From an uncultured Hyphomicrobiales bacterium (lineage in GTDB: Bacteria; Pseudomonadota; Alphaproteobacteria; Rhizobiales; Rhizobiaceae), in contig CALTTH010000018.1 of the NCBI GenBank assembly GCA_943908365.1, forward strand, positions 1-64,000: a stretch of DNA of 64,000 nt, in the 5' to 3' direction. Made by a program: the position numbers and the translations under genes. Under the pieces are notes generated by a model. It was given only the letters and a program-made list of their open reading frames with translations. It ran no database searches and was not told the origin of the DNA. Of the stretch, positions 9,768 through 18,124 are shown one piece after another. Position 1 is the stretch's first letter; each line of letters opens with the position of its first letter.

Positions 9768-9924
9768 GAAGAACTCCAGAATATGCAGGCCGGGTTGGTG
9801 GCTTTCAAACACAAGCCTTCGCCCGGAATTCAGACAGGGCATTTTCGCAAGTGAGGTAATGCCTTTATGACAAGATGGCAAGGACAAAGGATGCTGAAAA
9901 AAGGCAGCGACGTAGTCGTTTATT

Positions 9925-10341
9925 CTAATCCTCTGGGTTCTCGGCATCGGAGATGAACCTGTCCAGCGCCCGGCGTTCCTTCTTGGTCGGGCGGCCGCTG
10001 CCTGGCAGGCGCACCGCCTGCTCAAGCAGGGTCATGCGATCCTTGGGTTCGCGGGGCGGGGTCTGATCGTCATAGAGAAGTTTTGCCTCTTCGTAAGGCC
10101 CGCGGCGCTCGCCGGGTGCCTTGACGATGAGAATGCGGTCCATCCGCTCTATCGCGATGTCCAGCCTGTCACCAGTCTTCACCATGTGGCTGGATTGGCG
10201 CACAAGCGCGCCATTGACCTTGATATTGCCCGACTGGATGTAGGCTTGGGCTATCGAGCGGGATTTTGCCATGCGGGCAAAGAACAGCCACTTGTCGAGG
10301 CGCTGACGCCCAGATTCCAGTGGCTGTTCCTTAGCACTCAT
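9925..10341 (-). CDS. S4-domain RNA-binding protein (Hsp15-like)
   Basis: The N-terminal 65 residues (QRLDKWLFFARMAKSRSIAQAYIQSGNIKVNG...) form an S4 RNA-binding fold as in the heat-shock protein Hsp15, which rescues stalled 50S-peptidyl-tRNA complexes. The basic tail (GRPTKKERRALDRF) resembles RNA-contacting tails of that family. The product is 138 aa. It starts 4 bp after the helicase stop codon, so the two are very likely one transcript and may act on the same RNAs (inference). Its exact substrate cannot be told from sequence. Confidence 0.85.
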   Translation of the reverse strand: MSAKEQPLESGRQRLDKWLFFARMAKSRSIAQAYIQSGNIKVNGALVRQSSHMVKTGDRLDIAIERMDRILIVKAPGERRGPYEEAKLLYDDQTPPREPKDRMTLLEQAVRLPGSGRPTKKERRALDRFISDAENPED

Positions 10342-10345
10342 AGGC

Positions 10346-13300
10346 TTACTTCTTCAGCTGGTCCTTGAGAGCAGCGAGCTTGGCGAAAGGCGAATCCGGA
10401 TCCATCGGCTTTTCCTTGCGCGGTGGCTTGGCCTCGAAACGCTGCTGACCCTGCGGCTTGCCGCCGCGATCATTGCGCTCTGGACGGTCCTTGCGTTCGC
10501 CACGATCGGGACGATCGCCACGGTTGTTGTTGCCGCGTGCCTTGTTGTCAGGACGTCCGCCTTCGCGCTTGCGATCACCGTCACGATTGCCGTCGCGATT
10601 GGCGTTCTGGCGGTTGCCGGGACGACCTTCGCCGCCTTCGCGACGCTCGCCTTCACCACGGTTGCCGGCGTTGCGATTGCCCGGACGGCGGTTGTCGCTG
10701 CGCTGGTTGTCGTTGCGGCCACCTGGACGCCACAGGAGAACCGGCTTCGGCTCGGCGTTCTCAGCCGCTGCCTCTTCAGACTTTGCTTGCTCAGCCGTAG
10801 CTTCCTCAGGCTTTGGTTCTTCAGCCTTCACCTCTGCCGGCGTTTCGGTCGCAGCTTCGGCTGGAGCGTCCTGTTCGGATGAATCGGAAGCGTCGGCATC
10901 GTCACCTGCAGCCGCCTCAGCGGGTGCCGCGTCCGTCGCGTCTGCCTTCGAAGCATCACCGCTCTGGGCGGCGAGGAAGGTTGCCGCTTCTTCCGCAGAG
11001 ACCTGATCGGCGCGGTAGCCGAGACCCTTGAGGATCTCTTCCATGTCGTCCAGGGTCGCACCGAGGATCGACAGCATCGCCGTCGTGGTGGTGAAGCGAC
11101 GACCATCATAGGCGCCTTCGGGGCGCGGCTGCTGGCCTGGCTTCCACTGCAGCAGCGGACGGATGAGGTCGGCCAGACGCTCGAGAATATCGATGCGCAC
11201 GGCGCGCTTGCCGAGGAAACGGAAGCCGGCAAGCTTGTAGAACATGCGCTCGAAACCGGGATCGGTGACGACCGAGGTACGGCCAGCGGCCAGAACCGGG
11301 ATGAGATCGCCATAGCCCGGCTTGCCAAGACCGTCGTTCTTCAGGGCCCAGAGCAGCGTCACGAGCTCGGCAGGGGCCGGCTTCAGGAGTGCAGGCAGAA
11401 AGACGTGGTAGGCGCCAAAGCGGATGCCATAACGGCGCATGGAGGCGCGGGCGTCCTGATCCAGCGTCTTGACCTCATCGGCCACATCGCGGCGGAACAG
11501 GATGCCGAGATTTTCAACCAGCTGGAAGGCCAGACCTTTGGCGAGGCCCTGTAGATCTTCGGCGCGCGAAATATCGTCGAGCGGCTTCAGAACCGTTGCG
11601 ATCTGGTGATTGACGAAGCGCTCGATGCGGGCGAGCGCGTGGTCACGCGCATTGCCGCTCAGCTGCTCGTCGGCCAGAAGGATGACGCGCGGCTTCATGA
11701 TGTTGTCGCCGGCTGCCAGACGCGCCACGGGCTCACCGAGCCAGCGGACGAGACCGTCCGAGCTCATCGCCAAGTCGCCATTACCACTGGCATGGAGACG
11801 GGCGGCGCGCGCCTCATACTCCAATGCGAGCGCCTTTTGCGCTGCCGCCTGGACGGCCTTGGCATCTGGACCTTCGGTTCCTGAAACCGGGGTAAACCGG
11901 AATCCCGCCAATTGACCGACGTGATGTCCTTCTACGAAGACATCACCATTCACACTGATTTCAGCTTCAAGCATCGCATTCTCTCTTAGGCGCCTCATGA
12001 GCACAGATGTCCTGCGATCAACAAAGCGTTTCGTCAACCTTTCATGTAGAGCATCGGACAATCGATCTTCGATTTCCCGTGTCTTTTCTTGCCAGTGTGT
12101 CGGATCGGCAAGCCATCCTGGGCGGTTGGATACATACGTCCATGTTCTGATCTGCGCAATCCTGGCGGAGAGCGTGTCAATTTCACCATCCGTCCGGTCG
12201 GCGCGGCGCACCTGTTCGGCCATGAAATTCTCATTGACCGTACCGCGTTTGACCAAATCGAAATAGAGAGTCGAGATCAGATCGGCATGTTGTGCAGGCG
12301 CGATGCGGCGATAATCCGGCAAAGCGCAGGCTTCCCACAATCTTTCGACACGCTCCGCAGTGGTCGTGACGTCGATGATCTCCGGGTAGCGCCCGAGATA
12401 TTCGAGTGCCTGCTGATCGATGGCAGGCAAGGCGCGCGACAGACCCTGCACCGTGGGTGCCGCATCGAGGCTCGCCTGGAGATTTCTGATGGACGAGAAA
12501 TCGAAATTCTTCGTGCGCCATTGCAGCACTTTGACCGGATCGAACTCGTGTGATTCGATCCGTTCCACCAACTCATCGTCCAGCGGATCGACGCGACCCG
12601 TCACGCCAAAGGTGCCGTCGCGCAAATGCCGTCCGGCACGACCGGCGATCTGGCCCATTTCGGCCGGATTGAGATTGCGGAACTGGTAGCCGTCGAACTT
12701 GCGGTCCTGGGCAAAGGCCACATGATCGACATCGAGGTTCAGGCCCATGCCGATGGCATCGGTCGCCACCAGATATTCGACGTCGCCGTTCTGGTAGAGG
12801 CCGACCTGCGCGTTGCGGGTACGGGGAGACAGCGCACCGAGAACGACCGCAGCGCCACCGCGCTGGCGGCGCACCAGTTCGGCGATTGCGTAGACTTCAT
12901 CGGCCGAGAAGGCAACGATCGCCGTGCGCTGAGGCAGGCGGGTGATCTTCTTCGATCCCGCATAGAAGAGTTGAGAGAGGCGAGGGCGCTCGACCATGAC
13001 GATGCCGGGCAGCAGCTTTTCGAGGATCGGCCGCATGGTTCCGGCACCCAGAAGCAGCGTTTCTTCCTTGCCGCGCAGATTCAGGATGCGGTCGGTGAAG
13101 ATATGGCCGCGTTCCAGATCGCCCGCGAGCTGTACTTCGTCGATGGCGACAAAGGCGGCATTGGTCTCGCGTGGCATCGCCTCCACGGTGCAGACGGAAT
13201 ATTTGGCGCGTGGTGGGGAAATCTTCTCTTCGCCGGTGATCAGCGCAACATTGTTAGCGCCGACCTTTTCCACCAGCCGCGTATAGACTTCGCGTGCCAG

Positions 13301-13423
13301 AAGGCGCAGCGGAAGGCCGATGACGCCACTTCCATGCGCCACCATTCTCTCGATGGCATAATGGGTCTTGCCGGTATTTGTCGGTCCAAGAACGGCCGTT
13401 ACACCGCGGCCGCTCAAGATCAT
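10346..13423 (-). CDS. SUV3-like DExH RNA helicase with arginine-rich C-terminal tail
   Basis: Superfamily-2 helicase of the SUV3 type, related to the mitochondrial RNA degradosome helicase. Walker A is GPTNTGKT at residues 13-20, the DEAD-box-like motif II is DEVQ, and motif VI is QIAGRAGRH. These are followed by SUV3 middle and C-terminal domains to about residue 820. The last 200 residues are low complexity: first Ala/Glu-rich, then a basic stretch rich in R, G, N and D (RGG-like), ending in a conserved-looking DPDSPFAKLAALKDQLKK. I use ATG 13423; TTG 13438 would add five residues. Likely role: RNA remodelling or turnover. The upstream region holds a dense GANTC cluster. Confidence 0.9.
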   Translation of the reverse strand: MILSGRGVTAVLGPTNTGKTHYAIERMVAHGSGVIGLPLRLLAREVYTRLVEKVGANNVALITGEEKISPPRAKYSVCTVEAMPRETNAAFVAIDEVQLAGDLERGHIFTDRILNLRGKEETLLLGAGTMRPILEKLLPGIVMVERPRLSQLFYAGSKKITRLPQRTAIVAFSADEVYAIAELVRRQRGGAAVVLGALSPRTRNAQVGLYQNGDVEYLVATDAIGMGLNLDVDHVAFAQDRKFDGYQFRNLNPAEMGQIAGRAGRHLRDGTFGVTGRVDPLDDELVERIESHEFDPVKVLQWRTKNFDFSSIRNLQASLDAAPTVQGLSRALPAIDQQALEYLGRYPEIIDVTTTAERVERLWEACALPDYRRIAPAQHADLISTLYFDLVKRGTVNENFMAEQVRRADRTDGEIDTLSARIAQIRTWTYVSNRPGWLADPTHWQEKTREIEDRLSDALHERLTKRFVDRRTSVLMRRLRENAMLEAEISVNGDVFVEGHHVGQLAGFRFTPVSGTEGPDAKAVQAAAQKALALEYEARAARLHASGNGDLAMSSDGLVRWLGEPVARLAAGDNIMKPRVILLADEQLSGNARDHALARIERFVNHQIATVLKPLDDISRAEDLQGLAKGLAFQLVENLGILFRRDVADEVKTLDQDARASMRRYGIRFGAYHVFLPALLKPAPAELVTLLWALKNDGLGKPGYGDLIPVLAAGRTSVVTDPGFERMFYKLAGFRFLGKRAVRIDILERLADLIRPLLQWKPGQQPRPEGAYDGRRFTTTTAMLSILGATLDDMEEILKGLGYRADQVSAEEAATFLAAQSGDASKADATDAAPAEAAAGDDADASDSSEQDAPAEAATETPAEVKAEEPKPEEATAEQAKSEEAAAENAEPKPVLLWRPGGRNDNQRSDNRRPGNRNAGNRGEGERREGGEGRPGNRQNANRDGNRDGDRKREGGRPDNKARGNNNRGDRPDRGERKDRPERNDRGGKPQGQQRFEAKPPRKEKPMDPDSPFAKLAALKDQLKK

Positions 13424-13636
13424 GGGGCGAAAATTCAACGTACTATCCGCGAAAACGACGATGCTGCTACTCTTCGGACACGGCGTGAGGGCGCCGGCAT
13501 TTCAGTCTTCCCACACATGGCAATCAGCAAGGCCAAACGCAAGGACGAAAGCGGTTATGATTGGCATCGCCCTTGATTTGAACGCCAATACGGCAAGCCA
13601 AAACCGCTTTTTTGCTGAGAAACGCCAAAGGCGCAA

Positions 13637-13760
13637 GATTCGGAACAGGTTGAGAACGAATCAGAGACGAATCGCTGACTCTGCCAGATTCAGCCTTTGT
13701 TCACGGCAAGATGTGGCTTCCGCCACACCGAAAGCCACCAGATGCTGAATCAGATGATTC
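13637..13760. promoter_or_regulatory. Cluster of seven GANTC (CcrM methylation) sites upstream of the helicase
   Basis: GANTC occurs at 13637, 13658, 13669, 13677, 13687, 13747 and 13756. About 0.5 would be expected by chance in 124 bp at even base composition. CcrM methylates GANTC in Alphaproteobacteria and such sites mark cell-cycle-controlled promoters. The cluster fills much of the 353-bp gap between the UbiH-like gene and the helicase, both on the minus strand. I see no gene in this gap. Confidence 0.55.
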
Positions 13761-13776
13761 TAAAGGACGTTGCCGG

Positions 13777-14991
13777 CTACAGAGGCTGTCCCGCCAGCAA
13801 TCTCGGTCCATTGCGGTCCGCTGTTCCGGCAGCCTGGCCGATAAAGTAGGATTTGAGCGCCGGAATGCGGTCGACGAGGCCAAGTCCGAAATCGCGCGCA
13901 ATGCGGATCGGCCCGACATCATTGGAGAACAGACGGTTCAACACATCGGTGGTGATACCCATGCGCACAGTATCGAAGCGGCGCCAGGACTGGTAGCGCT
14001 CCAGCACATTGAGTGAGCCGATATCGAGCCCGATGCGATCTGCCTCGACAACGGTCTCAGCCAGTGCCGCCACGTCCTTGAAGCCGAGATTGAGGCCCTG
14101 TCCGGAGATTGGGTGAATGCCGTGGGCAGCGTCACCGGCAAGCGCGATGCGTGGCGCGACGAAAGCGCGGGCTAACGTCAGGCCAAGCGGGAAGGCGCGA
14201 CGCGGACCGACGGGGCGAATGGGCCCCAGCTTATGGCCGAAGCGACGTTCGAGCTCTTCTTCGAAGATAAGATCGTCGGACGCAACGAGGCTATCGGCAT
14301 CCGCCGTGCGCTCCGTCCACACCAGCGACGAACGATTACCCTTAAGCGGCAGGATGGCAAAGGGACCGGAGGGGAGAAAATGTTCTTCCGCGCAGCCATT
14401 GTGTGGCCGCTCGTGCTCTACAGTCGTGACGATGCCAGACTGATCGTAAGACCAGTGAACAGTCTTGATGCGGGCCATGTCGCGCAGCGCCGATTTGACA
14501 CCATCACATGCAACCAGCAGACGCGTTTGCAGCGACGAGCCGTCGGAGAGCGAAATCTGGTTGCTTTGCGGGCCGGCGGAAAAACCGGTGACGCTGAGCC
14601 CATGGCGAATTTCGATGCCGAGCCGCTCGCACACCCCCCGCAGAGCACCGACCATGGCGACATTCGGCACCATATGCGCAAAGGGCTGGCCTTCCGCCAC
14701 GTCCCCGTCGAAGGTGAGGAAGACCGGGCGAACGGGATCTGCCGTGCGCGAATCCGTCACGATCATCTTGTTGATCGGCTGGGCTTCCGGCTCCAGCTCC
14801 TGCCAGATGCCGAAGACATCCAGCATGCGGCTTGCGGCGGCGATGATCGCTGAGGCGCGGACGTCCTTCTTCCAGACGTCTTCCGGTGCGGCTTCGATGA
14901 CCTGCACACCAAGATGCGGCGCTGCCTGCTTGATGGCGACGGCAACGCTTAACCCCACATATCCGCCCCCGGCAATCACGACATCAAGCAT
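13777..14991 (-). CDS. UbiH/UbiF/Coq6-family FAD monooxygenase
   Basis: Flavin-dependent aromatic hydroxylase, probably of ubiquinone biosynthesis. The product is 404 aa. The N-terminal Rossmann motif is VIAGGGYVGLSVAVAI. The second FAD motif LAGDAAHGIHPISGQGLNLG near residue 290 is diagnostic of the family. I start at ATG 14991 (MLDVVIAGGG), which puts the dinucleotide-binding loop at the N terminus as usual; the frame is open to 15048. It is divergent from tesB with only 92 bp between the two starts. Which ring position it hydroxylates cannot be decided from the sequence. Confidence 0.88.
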   Translation of the reverse strand: MLDVVIAGGGYVGLSVAVAIKQAAPHLGVQVIEAAPEDVWKKDVRASAIIAAASRMLDVFGIWQELEPEAQPINKMIVTDSRTADPVRPVFLTFDGDVAEGQPFAHMVPNVAMVGALRGVCERLGIEIRHGLSVTGFSAGPQSNQISLSDGSSLQTRLLVACDGVKSALRDMARIKTVHWSYDQSGIVTTVEHERPHNGCAEEHFLPSGPFAILPLKGNRSSLVWTERTADADSLVASDDLIFEEELERRFGHKLGPIRPVGPRRAFPLGLTLARAFVAPRIALAGDAAHGIHPISGQGLNLGFKDVAALAETVVEADRIGLDIGSLNVLERYQSWRRFDTVRMGITTDVLNRLFSNDVGPIRIARDFGLGLVDRIPALKSYFIGQAAGTADRNGPRLLAGQPL

Positions 14992-15083
14992 TGCGTCTTC
15001 TCCTGCGCCTTGCGTTCTTGTGCATAGTCTTCTCGCATTATAGACCATCCCATCACGTCTTCATACAGCCGGAGCATGCCGAA

Positions 15084-15968
15084 ATGTCGCATCCTTCTCA
15101 TTCATCAAGCCCGATGGAAAATCTTCTCGCCACGCTTGATCTTGAAAAGCTTGAAGAAAATCTTTTCCGCGGCACCAGCCCACAGGTTGGATGGCAGCGC
15201 GTCTTCGGTGGTCAGGTCATTGCTCAGGCGCTGATGGCAGCACAGCGAACGGTGGATGAGGACCGCTACATCCACTCCCTCCACGCCTATTTTATGCGGC
15301 CGGGCGATCCTCTGGTGCCGATCATCTATCAGGTCGATCGCATTCGCGATGGGGCAAGCTTTGCCACACGGCGCATCGTTGCCATCCAGCATGGCCATGC
15401 GATCTTTTCCATGTCGGCATCGTTCCAGATCGAGGAGGGCGGATTCGATCACCAGAGCCCGATCCCGAACGTGCCGCAGCCGGAAAGCCTGATGAGCGAG
15501 GCGCAGTTGCAGGAGGCATTTCTTGCCAATGCGCCGCGTGCGATCCGCAAATACTGGGAGAACAAGCGGCCGATCGAAATCCGCCCGGTCTCGCTCACGC
15601 ACTATATCTCGCGCGAAAAGCTGGAGCCGAAGCAGGATATCTGGGTGCGCGCCGTCGGCGAGGTGCCGGATGACAGGCATTATCAGGCAGCCGTTCTCGC
15701 CTATCTTTCCGACATGACGCTGCTCGATACATCACTCTATGCCCACGGAACGACCATCTTCGATCCGACGATCCAGGTGGCGAGCCTCGATCACGCCATG
15801 TGGTTTCATCGCCCGTGCAAGTTGGAAGACTGGCTGCTCTACACGCAAGACAGCCCTAGCGCGTCCGGTGCCCGCGGATTGACCAGAGGCAGCCTCTTTA
15901 CCCGCGATGGCGTGCTTATCGCCTCGATGGCGCAAGAGGGCCTGATTCGCAAACGGGCAAATGACTAA
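15084..15968 (+). CDS. tesB: Acyl-CoA thioesterase II
   Basis: Hydrolyses acyl-CoA to free fatty acid and CoA. At 294 aa it has a double hot-dog fold. Conserved stretches include RVFGGQVIAQALMAAQRTV near the N terminus and the C-terminal SLDHAMWFHRP...DWLLYTQDSPSASGARGL, which holds the catalytic Asp and the GARGL loop. I chose ATG 15084, preceded by GGAG at 15071-15074 with a 9-nt spacer; ATG 15114 (MENLLATLDLE) is a possible alternative. It is a single gene, divergent from the UbiH-like gene, followed by the nitrogen-regulated glnK promoter. Confidence 0.94.
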   Translation: MSHPSHSSSPMENLLATLDLEKLEENLFRGTSPQVGWQRVFGGQVIAQALMAAQRTVDEDRYIHSLHAYFMRPGDPLVPIIYQVDRIRDGASFATRRIVAIQHGHAIFSMSASFQIEEGGFDHQSPIPNVPQPESLMSEAQLQEAFLANAPRAIRKYWENKRPIEIRPVSLTHYISREKLEPKQDIWVRAVGEVPDDRHYQAAVLAYLSDMTLLDTSLYAHGTTIFDPTIQVASLDHAMWFHRPCKLEDWLLYTQDSPSASGARGLTRGSLFTRDGVLIASMAQEGLIRKRAND

Positions 15969-15999
15969 AAAACGATCATTTTTTAAAAATCGCCCATAA

Positions 16000-16024
16000 A
16001 TTGTTCGCCTAAAGCGCGGACAAT
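16000..16024. promoter_or_regulatory. Inverted repeat upstream of glnK, possible activator site
   Basis: Arms ATTGTTCGC and GCGGACAAT (one mismatch) with a 7-nt spacer, roughly 100 bp upstream of the sigma-54-like element. This is the distance expected of an NtrC enhancer, but the bases do not match the enteric NtrC consensus well. Confidence 0.3.
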
Positions 16025-16092
16025 TGCCCGTTTCGCGGCCTTATCTTTTATAGTCAATATTTTTCAATGACTTATCCCAGACGTGCTCAAAC

Positions 16093-16108
16093 TGGCACGG
16101 CCTTTGAA
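16093..16108 (+). promoter_or_regulatory. Probable sigma-54 promoter of glnK-amtB
   Basis: TGGCACGGCCTTTGAA matches the consensus TGGCACG-N4-TTGCA except for A in place of the C in the -12 element. It lies 87 bp upstream of glnK, consistent with NtrC/RpoN control under nitrogen limitation as known for rhizobial glnK-amtB. Confidence 0.6.
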
Positions 16109-16194
16109 TATAGAGTGGCAGTCGCTGTTACTGATCTGCCAGCGGCAAGAAGAGTCGGCTCCATGCCGAGCACAAACAAAGGATGGGAAACCAG

Positions 16195-16533
16195 ATGAAA
16201 ATTGTGATGGCCATTATCAAGCCGTTCAAGCTGGATGAGGTGCGCGAGGCTCTCACCGCCCTCGGCATTCAGGGCCTGACCGTCACCGAGGTCAAGGGTT
16301 ACGGACGTCAGAAGGGACATACAGAGATCTATCGCGGAACCGAATATGCGGTCAGCTTTCTTCCGAAGCTGAAGATCGAGATCGCGGTTGCCTCCGACGT
16401 GGTGGAGAAGGCAGTCGATGCAATCGCATCCACGGCCAAGACGGGGCAGATCGGCGACGGCAAGATTTTCGTCTACTCGATTGAACAGGCTGTGCGTATC
16501 CGCACCGGCGAAACGAACACAGAAGCGCTTTAA
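16195..16533 (+). CDS. glnK: Nitrogen regulatory protein PII (GlnK)
   Basis: PII signal protein that binds 2-oxoglutarate and ATP/ADP, is uridylylated by GlnD and blocks the AmtB channel. The 112-aa product begins MKIVMAIIKPFKLDEVREAL. The uridylylation tyrosine is Y51 in the T-loop (EIYRGTEYAVSF), and the C-terminal signature GDGKIFVYSIEQAVRIRTGE is complete. I start at ATG 16195; an in-frame start at 16183 would add four residues. amtB follows 29 bp downstream, which identifies this paralogue as GlnK rather than GlnB. Confidence 0.96.
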   Translation: MKIVMAIIKPFKLDEVREALTALGIQGLTVTEVKGYGRQKGHTEIYRGTEYAVSFLPKLKIEIAVASDVVEKAVDAIASTAKTGQIGDGKIFVYSIEQAVRIRTGETNTEAL

Positions 16534-16562
16534 AGCTCGGCTGACAGGGGAGTCCTCAGATT

Positions 16563-17918
16563 ATGAACTTCAAGAAAATTTCCACACTCAGCGCCTTGAG
16601 CGCCGGTGCGGCAGCCCTCCTGGCGCCGGTCATATCCTTTGCGCAGGACGCCGCTGCTCCAGCAGCAGCAGCCGTTGCCGCCGTTCCCGACAAGGGCGAC
16701 ACCGCCTTCATGTTCCTGTCCACCATCCTGGTCCTCTTCATGGCCATTCCGGGTCTTGGCCTGTTCTACGGCGGTCTCGTTCGCGCCAAGAACATGCTCT
16801 CGGTTCTGATGCAGTGCACGGTCATTGCCGCCACCGTCATGATCGCCTGGGTGGCCTATGGCTATTCTTTCGCCTTCGGTGGTTCTGAAAGCCCCTTCTT
16901 CGGTGGCTTTGCCAAGCTCTTCCTCGCTGGCGTGACCAAGGATACGACCGCTGCGACCTTCTCGCAGGGCGTCGTCATTCCGGAATATATCTTCGTAATG
17001 TTCCAGATGACCTTTGCGGCACTGACACCAGCGCTGATCATCGGTGCCTTTGCTGAACGCATCAAGTTCTCGGCTTCGGTTCTCTTCTGCCTGCTTTGGG
17101 TTACCTTCGTCTACTTCCCGATTGCCCACATGGTCTGGGATGCAAAGGGCTATCTCTTCGGTCTCGGCGCCCTTGACTTCGCCGGCGGCACAGTCGTTCA
17201 CATCAATGCCGGTGTTGCAGGTCTCATCGGCGCGATCATGGTCGGCAAGCGTACAGGCTACGGCAAGGACATGATGGCTCCGCACTCCATGACGCTGACT
17301 TATGTCGGTGCAGCCATGCTGTGGGTTGGCTGGTTCGGCTTCAACGCCGGTTCCAACCTTGAAGCTTCCGGTGGCGCGATGCTTGCAACCGTCAACACCT
17401 TCGTTGCGACGGCTGCTGCCATTCTCTCCTGGTGCGTGGTCGAAAGCTTCACGCGCGGCAAGGCTTCCATGCTCGGTGCTGCTTCCGGCATGATCGCCGG
17501 TCTCGTCGCCATCACGCCTGCTGCCGGCATTGCCGGTCCAATGGGCGCGATCATCATGGGTCTGCTCGTCTCCCCAATCTGCTACTTCTTCGTCTCGGTG
17601 GTGAAGAACAAGTTCGGTTACGACGATACGGCTGACGTGTTCGGCGTTCACGGTGTTGGCGGTCTCTTCGGCGCGCTCGCAACCGGCATCTTCGCCAGCG
17701 CATCGCTCGGTGGCGTCGGTTACGCCGGCGAACAGACCATGGCTGGCCAGTTCATGGTTCAGGTGCAGGCTGTCGTCATCACCATCCTGTGGACGGGTAT
17801 CGGCTCTGCGATCCTCTACAAGATCGTCGACATCATCGTCGGTCTGCGTGTGCCGGTTGAAGCCGAACGCGAAGGTCTCGACCTCGCATCTCACGGCGAA
17901 GCTGCCTACCACAACTAA
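16563..17918 (+). CDS. amtB: Ammonium transporter AmtB
   Basis: Inner-membrane ammonium channel of the Amt/Mep/Rh family, 451 aa. It opens with a cleavable-looking signal (ending ISFAQDAAA) and a Pro/Ala-rich linker, then about 11 membrane helices. The pore-lining histidines lie in DFAGGTVVHINAG and FGVHGVGGLFGAL, and the selectivity region includes NMLSVLMQC. The GlnK partner gene is directly upstream, so both are probably induced together. A GGGGAG ribosome site lies 10 nt before the ATG. A strong terminator follows. Confidence 0.97.
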   Translation: MNFKKISTLSALSAGAAALLAPVISFAQDAAAPAAAAVAAVPDKGDTAFMFLSTILVLFMAIPGLGLFYGGLVRAKNMLSVLMQCTVIAATVMIAWVAYGYSFAFGGSESPFFGGFAKLFLAGVTKDTTAATFSQGVVIPEYIFVMFQMTFAALTPALIIGAFAERIKFSASVLFCLLWVTFVYFPIAHMVWDAKGYLFGLGALDFAGGTVVHINAGVAGLIGAIMVGKRTGYGKDMMAPHSMTLTYVGAAMLWVGWFGFNAGSNLEASGGAMLATVNTFVATAAAILSWCVVESFTRGKASMLGAASGMIAGLVAITPAAGIAGPMGAIIMGLLVSPICYFFVSVVKNKFGYDDTADVFGVHGVGGLFGALATGIFASASLGGVGYAGEQTMAGQFMVQVQAVVITILWTGIGSAILYKIVDIIVGLRVPVEAEREGLDLASHGEAAYHN

Positions 17919-17958
17919 GATCGGTCGGGTGCCGTTTGCGCACTCGAACCTCATCATC

Positions 17959-17987
17959 GAAGCCCGGCGATCGTCTCGCCGGGCTTC
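17959..17987 (+). terminator. Rho-independent terminator after amtB
   Basis: Perfect 12-bp stem GAAGCCCGGCGA/TCGCCGGGCTTC with a 5-nt loop, followed by a run of six T, 41 bp past the amtB stop. Confidence 0.93.
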
Positions 17988-18025
17988 TTTTTTCGGTGGG
18001 CCAAGCTTGGTAAACGAGTTTCCCC

Positions 18026-18048
18026 GTGGTTAATGCCACATTAACCAC
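18026..18048. promoter_or_regulatory. CtrA-like site within a 23-bp palindrome upstream of ftsK
   Basis: Perfect inverted repeat: arms GTGGTTAATG (18026-18035) and CATTAACCAC (18039-18048), spacer CCA. It contains TTAA-N7-TTAAC (18030-18045), exactly the full CtrA consensus. It lies 77 bp before the ftsK start, so it may tie ftsK to the cell cycle. The perfect symmetry could instead mean another dimeric regulator. Confidence 0.55.
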
Positions 18049-18124
18049 CATGCCGCTATTTTGCCCTGTCATCCCCGCTTCGGTCACGAAGCTCCGGAAA
18101 AACTAAGGACGACAGGTTCAACAT

